NCBI GenBank assembly: GCA_023634235.1
Contig: JAMKCF010000015.1
Span: 3,511,698 to 3,575,697 of the forward strand
Direction: 5' to 3'
Length of the DNA: 64,000 nucleotides
Source of the DNA: Pisaster brevispinus
Taxonomy: Eukaryota; Echinodermata; Asteroidea; Forcipulatida; Asteriidae
Numbering within the stretch: position 1 is the stretch's first letter; each line of letters begins with the position of its first letter. The position numbers and the translations under genes were made by a program. The notes under the pieces are model-generated. The model did not search any database, was not told where the DNA came from, and saw only the letters and a list, made by a program, of their open reading frames with translations. Shown here piece by piece: positions 27,697 through 39,266 of this stretch.

Positions 27697-30600
27697 ATGT
27701 ATACTTTGAGCGTCGACCCACTGGTGGCGAAACCTGCCCATCAGGAACCACTGCCCACCTTGGAATCAGCCCAAGCCCATGCCCCCGTACCGTACCCAAT
27801 ACCCCTCGTCATCGGCATATTGGTGGGGGCCCAAGTAATCATCATCATGTCTGTTCTTATCTACATCTTCACTCGCTCCAATAAAACCGATGAGAAACCG
27901 TCAAGATACGGCGAGATAGGCTGGTCACCTCCTCACCCCGGCTCTCGCTTCTGGGAGAGGCTGAGGATGAAATTCCGCTTCCACTCTCATACGAAGAAGA
28001 TGAGTTCCAAGTACCGACCGGAGACGAACTTTATCGAGAAGTGGAGAAGGAGGAAACGGGAGAATGCCACCCATCCACGGACCACGTCGGCACCCATCGA
28101 GTTCACCATCCCGACTAGGCCCGAGACACCGTTGCGACCCAGAGCCAACGAGAAAATGAGGCCCTACCCGTTGCCACCAATGGCAAAGCCGAGCGTGGAA
28201 CCGTGGATATCGCCCAAGAGACGTCGCCCAGTTCTCACTATGGCCATGAGAGCCCGGAGCCTACAGACGGAGGACAGCGAGCCTTGGAGATGCCGAATGT
28301 TACGGTCACATTCCATGCCGGAGAGCCTCAGTCAAGTTGCGGCGGCCATGGAGGCTCGCCGCATCAAACAAACAACCCCGTGCGATACCACCATTGGGCA
28401 GATCGAACCAGACTTGTATCGTATCGACGAGCAGCTTGAGGTCTACACACCCTCAAAGTACGGCCTGGGAAAGCTGTCGTTCTCGCTCTTCTTTGATAAC
28501 CAGGAGGGTCAGTTGACTGTGTACCTCATTCAGGCCGTGCAACTACCGGCGAGAACCGAGCGGGCCACGGCCGACACCTTTGTTGAAGTGTCACTGCTGC
28601 CAGAAGAACACAGGCGGTCGGCAACTTCAAAGGTAGATATAGTCCTGCATATTTATACGCATCAAAGGTGGTGCATATATTCCTAAAATATACATTACTA
28701 TGTGCACATCGCATGTTTTCTTTCATGCCTGTGCAAATGTTTCTCTCTAAACTAGAACTGTTTTAACTGATGACCTTTCTTGTGAAACAATATATTTTCA
28801 ATTTCTTCAATGGCCTGACCGAGTGCTTTTAATAATTGTTGGTGTGTGTAAAGTTCATGTTACATACTTAGGCTAGAACGAGGAATGGTGGACGGACGAA
28901 ACCAGACCGAACCAGAACCGACCGGTTCCTTCTTGTCGAACATTATTTACCACGTTTCGTCACATTCCCCGTAGGTCCAAAGACGAACATTGAACCCAAT
29001 CTACCGCCAGAACTTTATCTTCCGACTTCCCGAGAAGGAAGTAGTGGACACAGTTGTGAAGTTCACCGTGGTTGGACTCGACCGTTACTCACACCCTGTT
29101 CACATTGGTCAAGTCGTGCACAGACTGAGCGATCGCGACTTCTGCGCATCTGCCAGTGACGTCAGCGTACCGATTTGGCGGGACATTGAAAAGTCTGACC
29201 TGGTAAAACATTTTCATTATTTTGTTTACAACAATGTCAACATGAGCAAGCCTTGGCTACATTTCTTTTGCCACTGAAAATGTGTTAATGTTTTAACTCG
29301 AGTTGAGCAGTAGACACTGTAGACACTGTATAATTGAAATCGTCCAGAAATTTGTTAGTTTCAGTCTTACAAACTGATTATAAGGTCTGTACTTTTACCA
29401 ATTCTCGACAAGAAAACCACCCCAAAACAAACAAACACCCCGCACCCAAAAAGCTCCCACCACCCCAACAAATAAAGACGGAGGCAGAATCAAAGTCAAA
29501 ATCATACTTTTTCAAAACCAGAAATGGGTCGATCAGGCCCCCTGAGACCCAGAGGCCAGGTCAATTCTGACCTGGGTGTTTTTAGAGTGTAGTCATGTTC
29601 CACTTTATGGCAACCATGTACATTGATTCACATTTTGAACAAAGGGGCCAGACTAGTTTTTTTCTCCCAAGCCTCGATTTGGTTTACATTGCTTCAGATG
29701 AGAGCAGAAACATGATGAAGGTCTGTAAGATCTAGTGCCCTTTTTCCAAACCATGTCTTGGGCTTTGGGCTTTGGCTCTGCAGTTTTTTAGAAGATGTGT
29801 GAGTTTCCCATACAGGGCTTCAATCAGGTGGTTGGATTGGATCCCAATTAGCTGAAGCCCAGGCTCCGTGGTTTTGAAAAGGTCCTATGACCAATACTAT
29901 TTGTTTTGCTCTTCATTAGCCAGAGGAGCCAAGACAGGGTGATCTGCTGTTCTCTCTAACGTATCTCCCCAATGCTGAGCGAGTAACAGTGGTTATACTG
30001 AAAGCTCGTAATTTACTCCTACCGGAATCGGAAGATCCAGATGCCCGGAAACTAGGTAAACTGTACACTTCAATTACATTCTAGTCCCAGTTTTAATTTG
30101 TTATTGTTTATCAATACTTCTTGCCAAGGTGACGAACACCTCATGTCTATTTTTGTGTATTATCTGTGTTTGTATATTGCTCTAATACCAAATTTCGCAG
30201 CGAAACTTTGGCACCCCATGTGGGCGGGACTTTGGCATGACATTTTGTGCATCAAAGATTCAAACTGGTGCGATATGTACAAAAATTACATAAATTTATT
30301 ATAATCATGAAGTTCCCCGTATCAACTCCAATTTAGTCCATGTCATTTAAATTTTTTGACAATGTTGTTTGGTTGTATTCAGTAATGGACACATTTGTCA
30401 AGGTCTCCGTGGTGAAAGGGGACAAAGTGATAAAGAACAAGCAAACTTCGGTGGTGAGACGAAACGCGAACCCGTCCTATAACGAGGCGTTCACCATCGA
30501 TTTGAGATGCGAGGACGAAAAGGTAATAAAGCCACGGCATTGTGATGTTTACTCTTAACGATTCCGCATTTTGACGACAGAGTGAAATTACACTCACTCA

Positions 30601-32161
30601 AAATTGACCTGAGCCCAGTGGTTCCCATTTTTCAACCGGTTTCCAGGTCAACCTAACCAAGAATGGGTCACGCCCCGGGAATCCGGATAAATTCTGCCCC
30701 AGGAATTCTAGAGTGCAATAGATTAAATTTATTCGATACAGAATAATGTAAGCCAGCAGCCCATTGCTGTTTTTTTGTTTTGGTGCTGGTACATATAGAC
30801 ATTAGAAGACTATCAAGGCAAATATATATATATATATATATCCAATGAAATCGTCTTCTATCACAATTCACAGTGCTCGATACATCTCTGTAGAGCTATA
30901 ACATGTAATAAATTCAGAATATGAGTTAAACAAACTCTGGCATATCTCTCTTCTGGACAGACTGTTTCGTACCATAAGGCACTCATCAGCAGAATGACGA
31001 AAATAGAATACAAGTAGCATCTTACCTTATTTCGAATTATAAAGCGCGCGCAAGCGTGACGCGTGCTACGTCGTTTTCTCGATCAGGCGCTTGAGGTATG
31101 TTGTTCTCGATGCTACCGGAATATTCTTCGTCGAATATTCAAAGTTTACTCTTTCCATTTTGAAGTGCGACGTCAGGAGAGTTCTCAACTATAAAAGTAG
31201 GAGCTAGTGTATCCAATGAAATCGTCTTCTATCACAATTCACAGTGCTCGATACATCTCTGTAGAGCTATAACATGTAATAAATTCAGAATATGAGTTAA
31301 ACAGAGAGATATGCCAGAGTTTGTTGGATACACTAGCTCCTACTTTTATAGTTGAGCACTCTCCTGACGTCGCACTTCAAAATGGAAAGAGTAAACTTTG
31401 AATATTCGACGAAGAATATTCCGGTAGCATCGAGAACAACATACCTCAAGCGCCTGATCGAGAAAACGACGTAGCACGCGTCACGCTTGCGCGCGCTTTA
31501 TAATTCGAAATAAGGTAAGATGCTACTTGTATTCTATTTTCGTCATTCTGCTGATGAGTGCCTTATGGTACGAAACAGTCTGTCCAGAAGAGAGATATGC
31601 CAGAGTTTGTTTAACTCATATTCTGAATTTATTACATATATATATATATATATATATCTAAAGTATTAAGCAATGATATGGGTATATTACTAGTCTGCTG
31701 GTACTCGCCCAGAGCTAGGTTCCAACTTTTTTTCAATATCAACTGTTTGCAGGTTAACCACTTTTTTTGTTATATAGGCCTAAGATATTTGTTGAGTATT
31801 TGTTGAGTATTTTGTTTTAAAGTCTTCGGACTATAGTCTTGTTTTTTTCATTTGTACAATAAATTTGGGACTTAGATTTGTGTTATTTTTAATACATGTT
31901 TTAAAATGGCTGGCCAGATTGGGTAAATATGCATGACAAAACAATGCCACACATTTAGCTGGCTGGTTATTATTTTTATGTTCACAGGTATGTATCGTCT
32001 TCGCAGTATGCCTACGGGTGAACCCTTTCGCCGGCCACAAAACCCTTGGCCGGTGCCTCGTTGGGCCGGGCAAGATGGCTTCCGCAGACGGTGCTGCCCA
32101 CTGGCGTGATATGATGGTCTCGCCGAGGAACGCAATGACGGCGTGGCATCCTTTAAAGTAG
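27697..32161 (+). CDS. Synaptotagmin-15/17-like tandem C2 membrane protein
   Basis: There are five coding exons: 27697-28632, 28975-29202, 29920-30055, 30383-30522 and 31988-32161 (TAG). All are in phase, giving 537 residues. A single membrane helix (about residues 36-58, IPLVIGILVGAQVIIIMSVL) is followed by a long basic, proline-rich linker, C2A (about 253-385) and C2B (about 388-537). C2A shows KLSFSLFFDN, TLNPIYRQNF and the PIWRDIE block typical of Syt15-like proteins. C2B ends HWRDMM-x4-PRNAMTAWHPLK, the WHXL-type synaptotagmin ending. Most calcium-binding aspartates are replaced: loop 3 of C2A reads VGLDRYSHPVH and that of C2B RVNPFAGHK. The protein is therefore probably a Ca2+-independent trafficking factor. 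The start codon could lie further upstream if the first exon is spliced. Intron 4 carries the hammerhead-bearing palindrome. Confidence 0.85.
29730..29890. mobile_element. MITE related to 62446-62604
   Basis: It runs from CCCTTTTTCCAAACCATG, through GGGCTTTGGGCTTTGG and a CTTCAATCAGGTGG centre, to CCGTGGTTTTGAAAAGGTCC. The copy at 62446-62604 has the same plan (AAGGCCATTTTCGAAACCA, GGGTTTGGGCTTGGG, CTTCAATCAGGTGG and an inverted end). It sits in synaptotagmin intron 2. Confidence 0.55.
30951..30994 (-). ncRNA. Type I hammerhead ribozyme, arm A
   Basis: This is the exact inverse of the 44-nt motif at 31546-31589, so a minus-strand transcript would carry the same core: CTGATGA, a five-bp stem II with a four-base loop, GAAA, a three-bp stem III and a cleavable UC site. 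Confidence 0.8.
31546..31589 (+). ncRNA. Type I hammerhead ribozyme, arm B
   Basis: Stem I is TTCTG (31546-31550) paired with CAGAA (31585-31589). Core CTGATGA is at 31551-31557, stem II is GTGCC/GGTAC with a TTAT loop (31558-31571), GAAA is at 31572-31575, and stem III is ACA/TGU-type pairing around GTC. The predicted cut follows C31584. All invariant core bases are present. The very short stem III is characteristic of the hammerheads described in Penelope-like elements and animal retrozymes. Confidence 0.85.
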
Positions 32162-33770
32162 TCATTTGAAGAAACCGAGTCCTCCAGGTAGGCATCTTGC
32201 TTGCTGGAACAGCAGCCATCTTGGTTTGCTCCACAACCTTTTTGTCGAGACTGTCATAATTGGTGGATTACCTGCCCCCCCCCCATTAATTGTTCTGCTG
32301 AAAATCCTGAAAGATCGTGAGTTTACACCATAACCTGGTGCAGACTGGTAGTGAGTGGTACACGTAGTATATTCCCCTCCCCCTCCCTCACCAGTCTTCC
32401 CCCTCCCCATTATTCTTCCCCCTCCCAAATCATTCTCCTGAAAGTCACAAAAAGACCATCAGTTCATACCAACATTACCTGATAGATAAAATTACGGGTA
32501 CAAGAGATAGACCCCCCCCCCCCAATAAGTTTTGTACCGTGAGTCTCGGTCTTTGAGTTCCCTGGAGACCAGTTAAAGTGGTATATTCAACGCACCCCCC
32601 CCCTTCATTTTCCTGCTAGAAGTCACAAACAGACCTTGATTTGTACCACAACCTAGTCGAGACTGGTAGTGAGTGGTGCAAGCGGCAGATTCCCCACCCC
32701 CACCCCTACCCTCAGCAGAGTTTCCCAGAAGTAATAACCACACCTTGATTTTGTATTTCTACCATTGCAGTTCCGAATTATGGGAGTCAACAAATGCAAC
32801 TGAATGGGAAAGCTACGACACGAGGTTTGTTGATTTTGTTTCTACTACGAGAGGAAATTTATCATTTACTGGTATCAACTCAACTCGTAAGAAAGTAAGT
32901 GGGAAAACGCGTCAGCCATGTTAATACCGCCACACTGTGGACAATCAAGGGATGCTTTTGAAAATCAAACCGCCTTATAATCAAGCAGAAAGTTTGGTTC
33001 AACATCAAGGAAGGAATTCCCAGGTTGAAATCGACCAAACATAACTGTAAGCATGGCCGTCATCGCCGAGCCCACGATATGACCAAAACTACAGCATCCA
33101 CAACATGAGTTTGCAGAAAATGTCTCACTTTCCGTGTCGAAATCCAGAGATTATCGTTAAGACGACCTCCATCTTTGAGATTGGCAACATTCTGATGTAA
33201 ATTTTGACAGCATCTCAATAAGTAGGATGGCACTTGTGGAGCTCCGTAGTTTCGACCAATTACTTTCTTCACGGAGGAAGGAAATGCCTCAATGCTTTCT
33301 ACAAGATTTTTATGTGCTTAGCAAAAGTATGCACTAAACAGATTTAAGAAATGTGATAAAAGTCAAGCTTTCCAAATTCCAAAGAAATGCCTTGAACGGA
33401 AGGCTAAGACGTAAATATGGGAGGAAATAACAGACTTGTCACAAAACGTTAATAGTGAATTAAAATCAAGTGTTAATTTTAAGCTACCTGGTACAAAATC
33501 TATACATATTACTTTTCAACCCTGATTGATCACACACACAGAAATACAATCATGCAAAATTTTCACAACACTACTACATTTGCACTGCTAGCCAAGGAAA
33601 AACAGTCAGAACTTTATGCTTTCAGCGGTTTATAACAAGTTGACCAGAATTTTCTATTAATTATATTCGCACTTACATTATAAATAAATTACAGAACGCA
33701 TCATTGCATAGGAATGCTGAATAGGATGCTACACCTTTGGTTTCTTGAGATGAATGTAATGTTATACAAA
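32162..33770. other. Downstream flank of the synaptotagmin-like gene
   Basis: This is 3' UTR and intergenic sequence. About 32270-32720 repeats a C-rich motif (CCCCCCCCATTAATT, CCCCCCCCCAATAAG, CCCCCCCCTTCATTT). Each is followed by GAAAGTCACAAA-type and CAGACTGGTAGTGAGTGG-type text, which looks like a degenerate tandem repeat with a unit of roughly 150-200 bp. No further exon was found. Confidence 0.5.
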
Positions 33771-33773
33771 TAT

Positions 33774-33914
33774 GCATTTTATTCGTACAATATAGCAGAA
33801 TATAATCACATGGTGAAATCTGGACTATTCCATTTCACTCGGCTTTGCCTCGTGAAATGGAATAGTAATTTCAACGTGTGATTATATGCTGCTCTATTGT
33901 ATTGAATAAAATGC
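33774..33914. mobile_element. Fully palindromic MITE
   Basis: The arms start GCATTTTATTCGTACAATAT and end ATTGTATTGAATAAAATGC. The inner arms CTATTCCATTTCAC / GTGAAATGGAATAG flank a 13-base centre (TCGGCTTTGCCTC). Nearly the whole 141 bp folds back on itself. Confidence 0.7.
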
Positions 33915-33919
33915 TTCCT

Positions 33920-36360
33920 ATATTTGTTGTAAATACCTCACAAATAGCTCCTTGTCATTTTATAGTTTTCATATAACTCATGTTATTCCAACAATAAATA
34001 ATACAATGTTTCAAACAATCTGTAATTTATTTCAACAATAACGTATTAAATGGCCGATAAAGGCATGACTGTAGCTGTTTGAGACCGGTTGCCTAAAGCG
34101 CTATCCGCGTCCATAGCCATACCCTTGTTGGCGCACATTCTAACGTGGGCAGTTATAACGTGTAACGCAACCAACACATACAGTACTCACGCAAAGCGCA
34201 GCTGTGAAATGTCCCAAGCATCCTATATTTATCAATATAGGACTCCTATATGGAGTTTCGGAAGATTATACATGGCATATTTAAAGTATGACACGTGATG
34301 TATGTTTCATCAATCAAGTGACAAGGAACAATCAAAGTAACAATTCAATGCGATGATACCATGGGCAAAATGTTCCTTCAAATTGTAATCTTTATTGTTG
34401 ATATACTAGGCCTATGTATTAACCCTTCATTTTCTAAAAGAAAAATAGTAGTTTAGATTATTTTGTAAGAATAAACACCGTATAATGTTTATGAGTAATT
34501 TATTTGGAAACCAATGTTGCGCCCATTTTTGTTTTTTTCTCTCTTTTTTTTGTAGTGGAATGTCATTACCTTTTATACTTTCTACTTAGAACAGAAAAGA
34601 TTTAATAAACTAATTAATTTACAGATAATGTAGTAGGACTGTTGCCTCTTGTCCTGGTCTTGGTGCCTCGTCAGAATATTCTCAATAACTTCAGCTCAGG
34701 GGTGAGAGTCATTGCTAACAAAAAGGTCTGAAACTAGAATCCAAATTTCAGGACAGATATTGGCATTTCAGCCGTTTCCTAACCCCTTTTTAAAGAACTT
34801 CTGGCAACAGTATCCTCGGCACTGGAAAAGTAAGATCAAAGAGCGTGATTTTTTTTTTTTACATCCAAAGAAAATAATCACTACTTTTCCCCCAGGTAGA
34901 CAAAACAACAAGAAGTCTGAGTTCAGACAGAAGTTTGACATTTCTAATCCATGTAATTTAACATATTCTGATTGAAATGCCCTTTGCAAGATGAACATGG
35001 TGTCACCCATGATTGAGTCTAGCAACACACTAAGCCAAAGGCCCTCCAGTAAAAACACATGCTCTGATTGCATGTGGTTTTTACTGGCTAGACTGGTCCC
35101 CTGTCTTTATCCGCAAGGATAAAGACAGGCACTGGTTTTACAGACCCAATGATTTCATTGGATACAACGATTTCATTGGATAAACGTGCTGTGACTTAAG
35201 CTTTGCATATCTGATTGATCGAGGTTACGAGGTGATGTAGTTTCTCAGCTTGCACTTTTGATCGTCTGCTGCATGCAACTAGCGTCATGTAGTGTTTGTT
35301 TTATTTACTGTGTAATGTGAACATGTACGTGTGAATTGACTGCGAGTCTTCGTGTGAAATGAATGCTAGGTCAAAGGTACACATGCCAACATCCGGTCTG
35401 GCAGGTATCTGGCGTTATTCACGAGCCTCAAAGTGTGACGTCAGATGTTCGGGCTATTTACTGGCTGACACTGGGGATGACAAATCCATTGTTTGAAGCA
35501 TCAATGGTTTGCAGTTGTACGGAAGAGCTATTCTACCTCGTAATGATAACTTGTTTCTATACAATTTAACAAATGAGTTTAATTCTAGTTTCTAACACTC
35601 ATGATTGATTGATTACTAAAGTTTCTACAATTCATTTAAAAGATAACTATTAATAAGTGTAATTTCAAATTTGGTACACAAGAAGACTTTTATATAAAAG
35701 GTATCTGTTTTTTTAATAACTTTACCTCTGAAGTATTAAAGAAGTTAAGTACTGTATACATGAGGAAGTTAAGTTAACAAAGTTGAACACGACACTGTGT
35801 TCAGTTATTTGTAGATATTAAATAACTTTGAATTGTGCTAAACAGATATGTTAAGGGATATTCCCGGAGGCCAATTACATATTGCTGACAAAACCAAACA
35901 GTTAGCTAAAGCAGATAAAAACCAATGCTTAGCGGAAATCAGTTACCAGGTAATATATCATGACTCATGGCATTCGTGTTGTCGCATCTGGTGCCCAGCA
36001 TAATTTGCCTTGAAAGTAAACTTGCTATTGATACTTTCTGCTTAAGCTGCTTTATAAATGGTGGCTATTTTAAAATAACATTTTACAGAGCTGCTTCAGC
36101 ACAACAAAGTAGCTCAGCACTTTAGAAAAATAGTTGGTTGCCAGAATAAGGTTAACAGCAAACAAATGTTAAGTCACATGTACCATCTGTGACTGGTACC
36201 CTGATCTCTTTTTTACTTCCCGCAGAAAACGGTTGAGAAATTTTGTTCTGCTTTTTAACACCTCTGTGAAATTGGGCTCCGGTTAGATGCTCTAGGAAAT
36301 TGGGCTTCGTAAAGTTTCTGTTTCAAGTAGGCCGCCCTACTGAACTCCATTAAAAATTTG
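33920..36360. other. Intergenic, repeats and hairpins, no gene recognised
   Basis: No supported exon. It contains a repeat with GCCTCTTGTCCTGGTCTTGGTGCC at about 34645-34670 (relatives at 15960, 42700 and 57838) and the CTCACCCC repeat at 34685-34740. Degenerate GGGCCC-type MITE pieces lie at 35880-36285, and a pair of hairpins at 35046-35129 is described separately. Confidence 0.5.
35046..35129. repeat. Two adjacent stem-loops
   Basis: The first (35046-35087) pairs CCAGTAAAAACACATG with CATGTGGTTTTTACTGG, with one bulge. The second (35100-35129) is a perfect 13-bp stem, CCTGTCTTTATCC, closed by GCAA, a GNRA tetraloop. They could be the ends of a tiny foldback element or a structured RNA. 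No gene context supports either. Confidence 0.5.
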
Positions 36361-36370
36361 TTGCATGCTG

Positions 36371-36458
36371 TGATGGGGTCCATGGTGTTCTGTACACCCA
36401 CCTAGGGTGCCATTGACCCCCCCCCCCACGGGTGTACAAGACACCATGGACCCCATCA
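36371..36458. repeat. Near-perfect 29-bp inverted repeat around a poly-C spacer
   Basis: TGATGGGGTCCATGGTGTTC (then TGTACACCC) at 36371-36399 is inverted at 36430-36458. A single mismatch is visible by eye. The 30-bp spacer contains CACCTAGGGTGCC and a C13 run. It is probably a miniature foldback element. Confidence 0.65.
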
Positions 36459-37686
36459 TAGAGCGTGCATCAATTATGTTTGTTATACCATGGTAACAGA
36501 TTCCTCTTCGTTGGAGGCACTCTGTTGTCATCTATCAATATTATTACGACAAAATTGGCACAGTTAAAAAAAGCAGACGAACAGTGGCGAAGGAATACTA
36601 AACAACAACAGCGGTCATTGACAGATATATTGCATCACTGTTCCCTACAGCACATCGAAAAGGAACGTTACCTAGTACCAGCATAATTACAACCTCGAAC
36701 CTGGGATTATTTCTAATATTGTACAAGGCGCTGGAAAGGACCAACAGTGGGCGCGATCAAGGTAATGTACCCCGTGGGGTACATCACTCATGTTCCCCTA
36801 AAGTCCTGAACCATGTAAATGCGTGATGTGCTACAGAGTAGTAGCACATCACGTGACTGGTTTTCAACCAATAAAAATTCACAATCTATTACCGTGGTAT
36901 AACAATCTGGTTTTTTTTCGACATGGAAAAACATATAACCTAGGCCTACTTTAAGTACACCTGACTATAGAGAAATGATAACCGACAATCCATTCAGGTT
37001 TTGTCGTAGCCTCAACAAAATTGTTCCCTCATAGTGTGTTTAGAAGTAAAGCCTACCTCACTATTTTATTACAGATGCACTTATTAAACATTTAATACAA
37101 AACCAGGGTTATTTACAATTAAAAAAAAGTTTGCACTGAAAGTTAGAATCTTGCGTCCTATAAAAGTAATATACTTGTTTCTACATAATTTGAATGCAAA
37201 TTATAACCAAAACTTTATTTCTTAAAAAACAACGACATACATTTTCACAAATACCAGCTGCAACTTGGTGAGACAGTCACCCACGAAATTACAGTATTTC
37301 AAACAGAACAGCTTGTTTTCCAAAGAGTCCATACACAAGTGGGGAGGTAGTCTCAATGTTCTTATGTTGCTACAGGCAACATTTAAGTACTTTTTAGTAC
37401 TTTTAAGTTTAAGTAATTTTTTCTACCTAAACCTTAACAACCTCAGAATCGAAATACACAAGCTAATACTAAAACCGACCATGTACATTTAAAATATTAC
37501 AAGTTTATTAAGGATATTGCATCGGTTTATCTGCAACTGTTTTCAAAAAAGCTTTCTCAAGCTATAGCGCTTGGAAGGACAGTTTATCAAAGTGTTCCGC
37601 ATGCATACAGTGCAGTTGGTTCCTCTAGTCTAAGTTGCCTGAAAAAAACTGCCTCGTTTGTCAAGGCCCAGTAAGTCGGTCACACT

Positions 37687-38230
37687 GTTCCGCCCCAACT
37701 TGACCATAGTTAAAGTTGGGACGTCCCAACTATAGTTGGGATCGCAGTAAACACAAATCACCCCCATGAATAAACCAAAAACATAATAATATAGTAATAG
37801 TATGAAGTTTTTAAGACCACTTTCCCTTGCCTTTGAGAATAACTGAAAACAGTTTAAAAAACAAGTTTTCCAAGAGAAGGGAAATTAAATGACTAGGCCT
37901 ATTTTGAGACTGAAAGCTTTCACCCGACATGAGCATGAGCATGAGCATGAGCATGAGGCCGGTGTCAGAACCTTCTAAAAACACCATTTACGCCGAGTTA
38001 GCGAGTATACTAGGCTCGTCCTGGGCACCTGCTCGCTCCATCATGACAGTTTTGACATGAGTTTGTATAAAGAGCCGAGACCCGTTGAAATAAAGAATCT
38101 TGTTAATTAACGCCGATCGCATCAGCTTGTGTGTCTGCAGTAGTGTTATAGTTGGGACGTCCCAACTTTAACACTCAAGTTGGGACCAGTCCCAACTATA
38201 GTTGGGACAATTATCAAGTTGGGACGGAAC
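37687..38230. mobile_element. Palindrome-cluster element (GTCCCAACTATAGTTGGGAC family), copy 1
   Basis: The terminal inverted repeat is GTTCCGCCCCAACTTGAC, and the right end is AAGTTGGGACGGAAC. Near each end are several near-copies of the 20-bp palindrome GTCCCAACTATAGTTGGGAC (for example 38191-38210), along with CAACTTTAACACTCAAGTTG-type inversions. The centre has GAGCATGAGCATGAGCATGA, TTCTAAAAACACCATTTACG and ACGCCGATCGCATCAG. It matches the copy at 45094-45804 throughout. Confidence 0.75.
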
Positions 38231-38234
38231 AACA

Positions 38235-39260
38235 CCAACAGTTGTTGTCCAATGTCTAGCAATTAACTCTCAATCTTGTCCAAACCAAAGGGGGGCATTG
38301 AGCCTGCTGTCCAGACCATGTAACCTGTGACATCACATGTTTACAAAAGAGCCACAGAGCCCGGACTTCTTACAGGCATGATGATTTGTACACAGCTCAA
38401 TGCAAGAAAACATTAAATCTGATATTTTACGGAGATTGCATTATCTGATTTGTATCACCTTTTGATGTGAAGGAAGGGGACACATCTCAAAACTTGAACA
38501 GCTGTTACTTTTATATCTCTTGAATTGATGTGGAAAGTATTACACAAAATGATAAATTTCCCATATGACCAGTGCAGTAGCTCCGCCTGCCATAAAGGCC
38601 ATGGAATGTACATGGGCAATCTTTTTGTAGACAAAGTTTACATGATCTGTACTTCATGGTTTATGCATGTATCTGATAGCAACAATTATATAACTCTTGT
38701 AAATGGCCTGTAAAAGGGGCTCAAAATTTACACTGGACCGTAGGCCCGAGGCCAGTAAATTAAGTGTCGGGCCAGTAAGCTTATTACTGGACAAAATCGG
38801 CAGTCTTGTGTTTTTTTTTCAATTGAATGGTAATACCTCACAGTGTACAACACCTTTTAAAAATTTGACAAATAAAGTTGACTTTGAGTCTGATAAAATA
38901 TCTTTGAATTCTGGTGAGTATCGAAGGATACCAAATAGCCAAAAGACAAATGAGATACATTTTCTGTTGAAAGTTTTTTTCATTGTCATTTATGCTCCGG
39001 TAAAAATATTTCTGGTCCAGCCAAATGTTTTTTTATCTACAAGCCTAGTGGTCTTGAGGATTTTCCCACAACATTGGAACCCTGTGTAACATTATGATAC
39101 ATATATATTTTTTTGAGGCAGGTGAATGTTTTTAAAAGGTCTGAAAACTGCCCATGGGAATGAGATTGTTTTTCACAGCCTCTCCGAGGTAAACTGTAGA
39201 GGGCGCACTAAATTGTGAGTCAACCAGTAGTTTTATACAATATCAGGGCAATGAGTATGA
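38235..39260. other. Intergenic, 3' side of the caspase gene
   Basis: A dispersed repeat at about 38330-38410 (GTGACATCACATGTTTACAAAAGAGCC) has inverted relatives near 21795-21880 and 49140-49225. The 128-codon plus-strand frame at 38703-39089 resembles no family that I know and is probably fortuitous or repeat-derived. Confidence 0.45.
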
Positions 39261-39266
39261 CTAGAT

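Larger units (their letters stand above)
30841..31637. mobile_element. Hammerhead-bearing inverted repeat (Penelope-like / retrozyme type)
   Basis: Arm A (30903-31214) and arm B (31326-31637) are 312-bp inverted copies. I could find only one mismatch by eye (GTTCTC against GAGCAC near the TATAAAAG motif). Arm A is also the body of a direct repeat: TCCAATGAAATCGTCTTCTA begins at 30841 and again at 31212, a 371-bp period. The spacer is thus a partial second monomer that switches into the inverted copy. (TA)n tracts lie on both sides (about 30821-30840 and 31635-31658), consistent with insertion into a TA microsatellite. Each arm contains a hammerhead ribozyme. No reverse transcriptase is present. 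It lies in intron 4 of the synaptotagmin-like gene. Confidence 0.85.

Noticed and set aside
33060..33272. Minus-strand 70-codon frame after the synaptotagmin gene
   Set aside because: It has a protein-like composition, but no motif, homologue or splice support that I can name.
38703..39089. 128-codon frame downstream of the caspase
   Set aside because: No family resemblance, low-complexity phenylalanine runs from poly-T, and no start context. Probably fortuitous.
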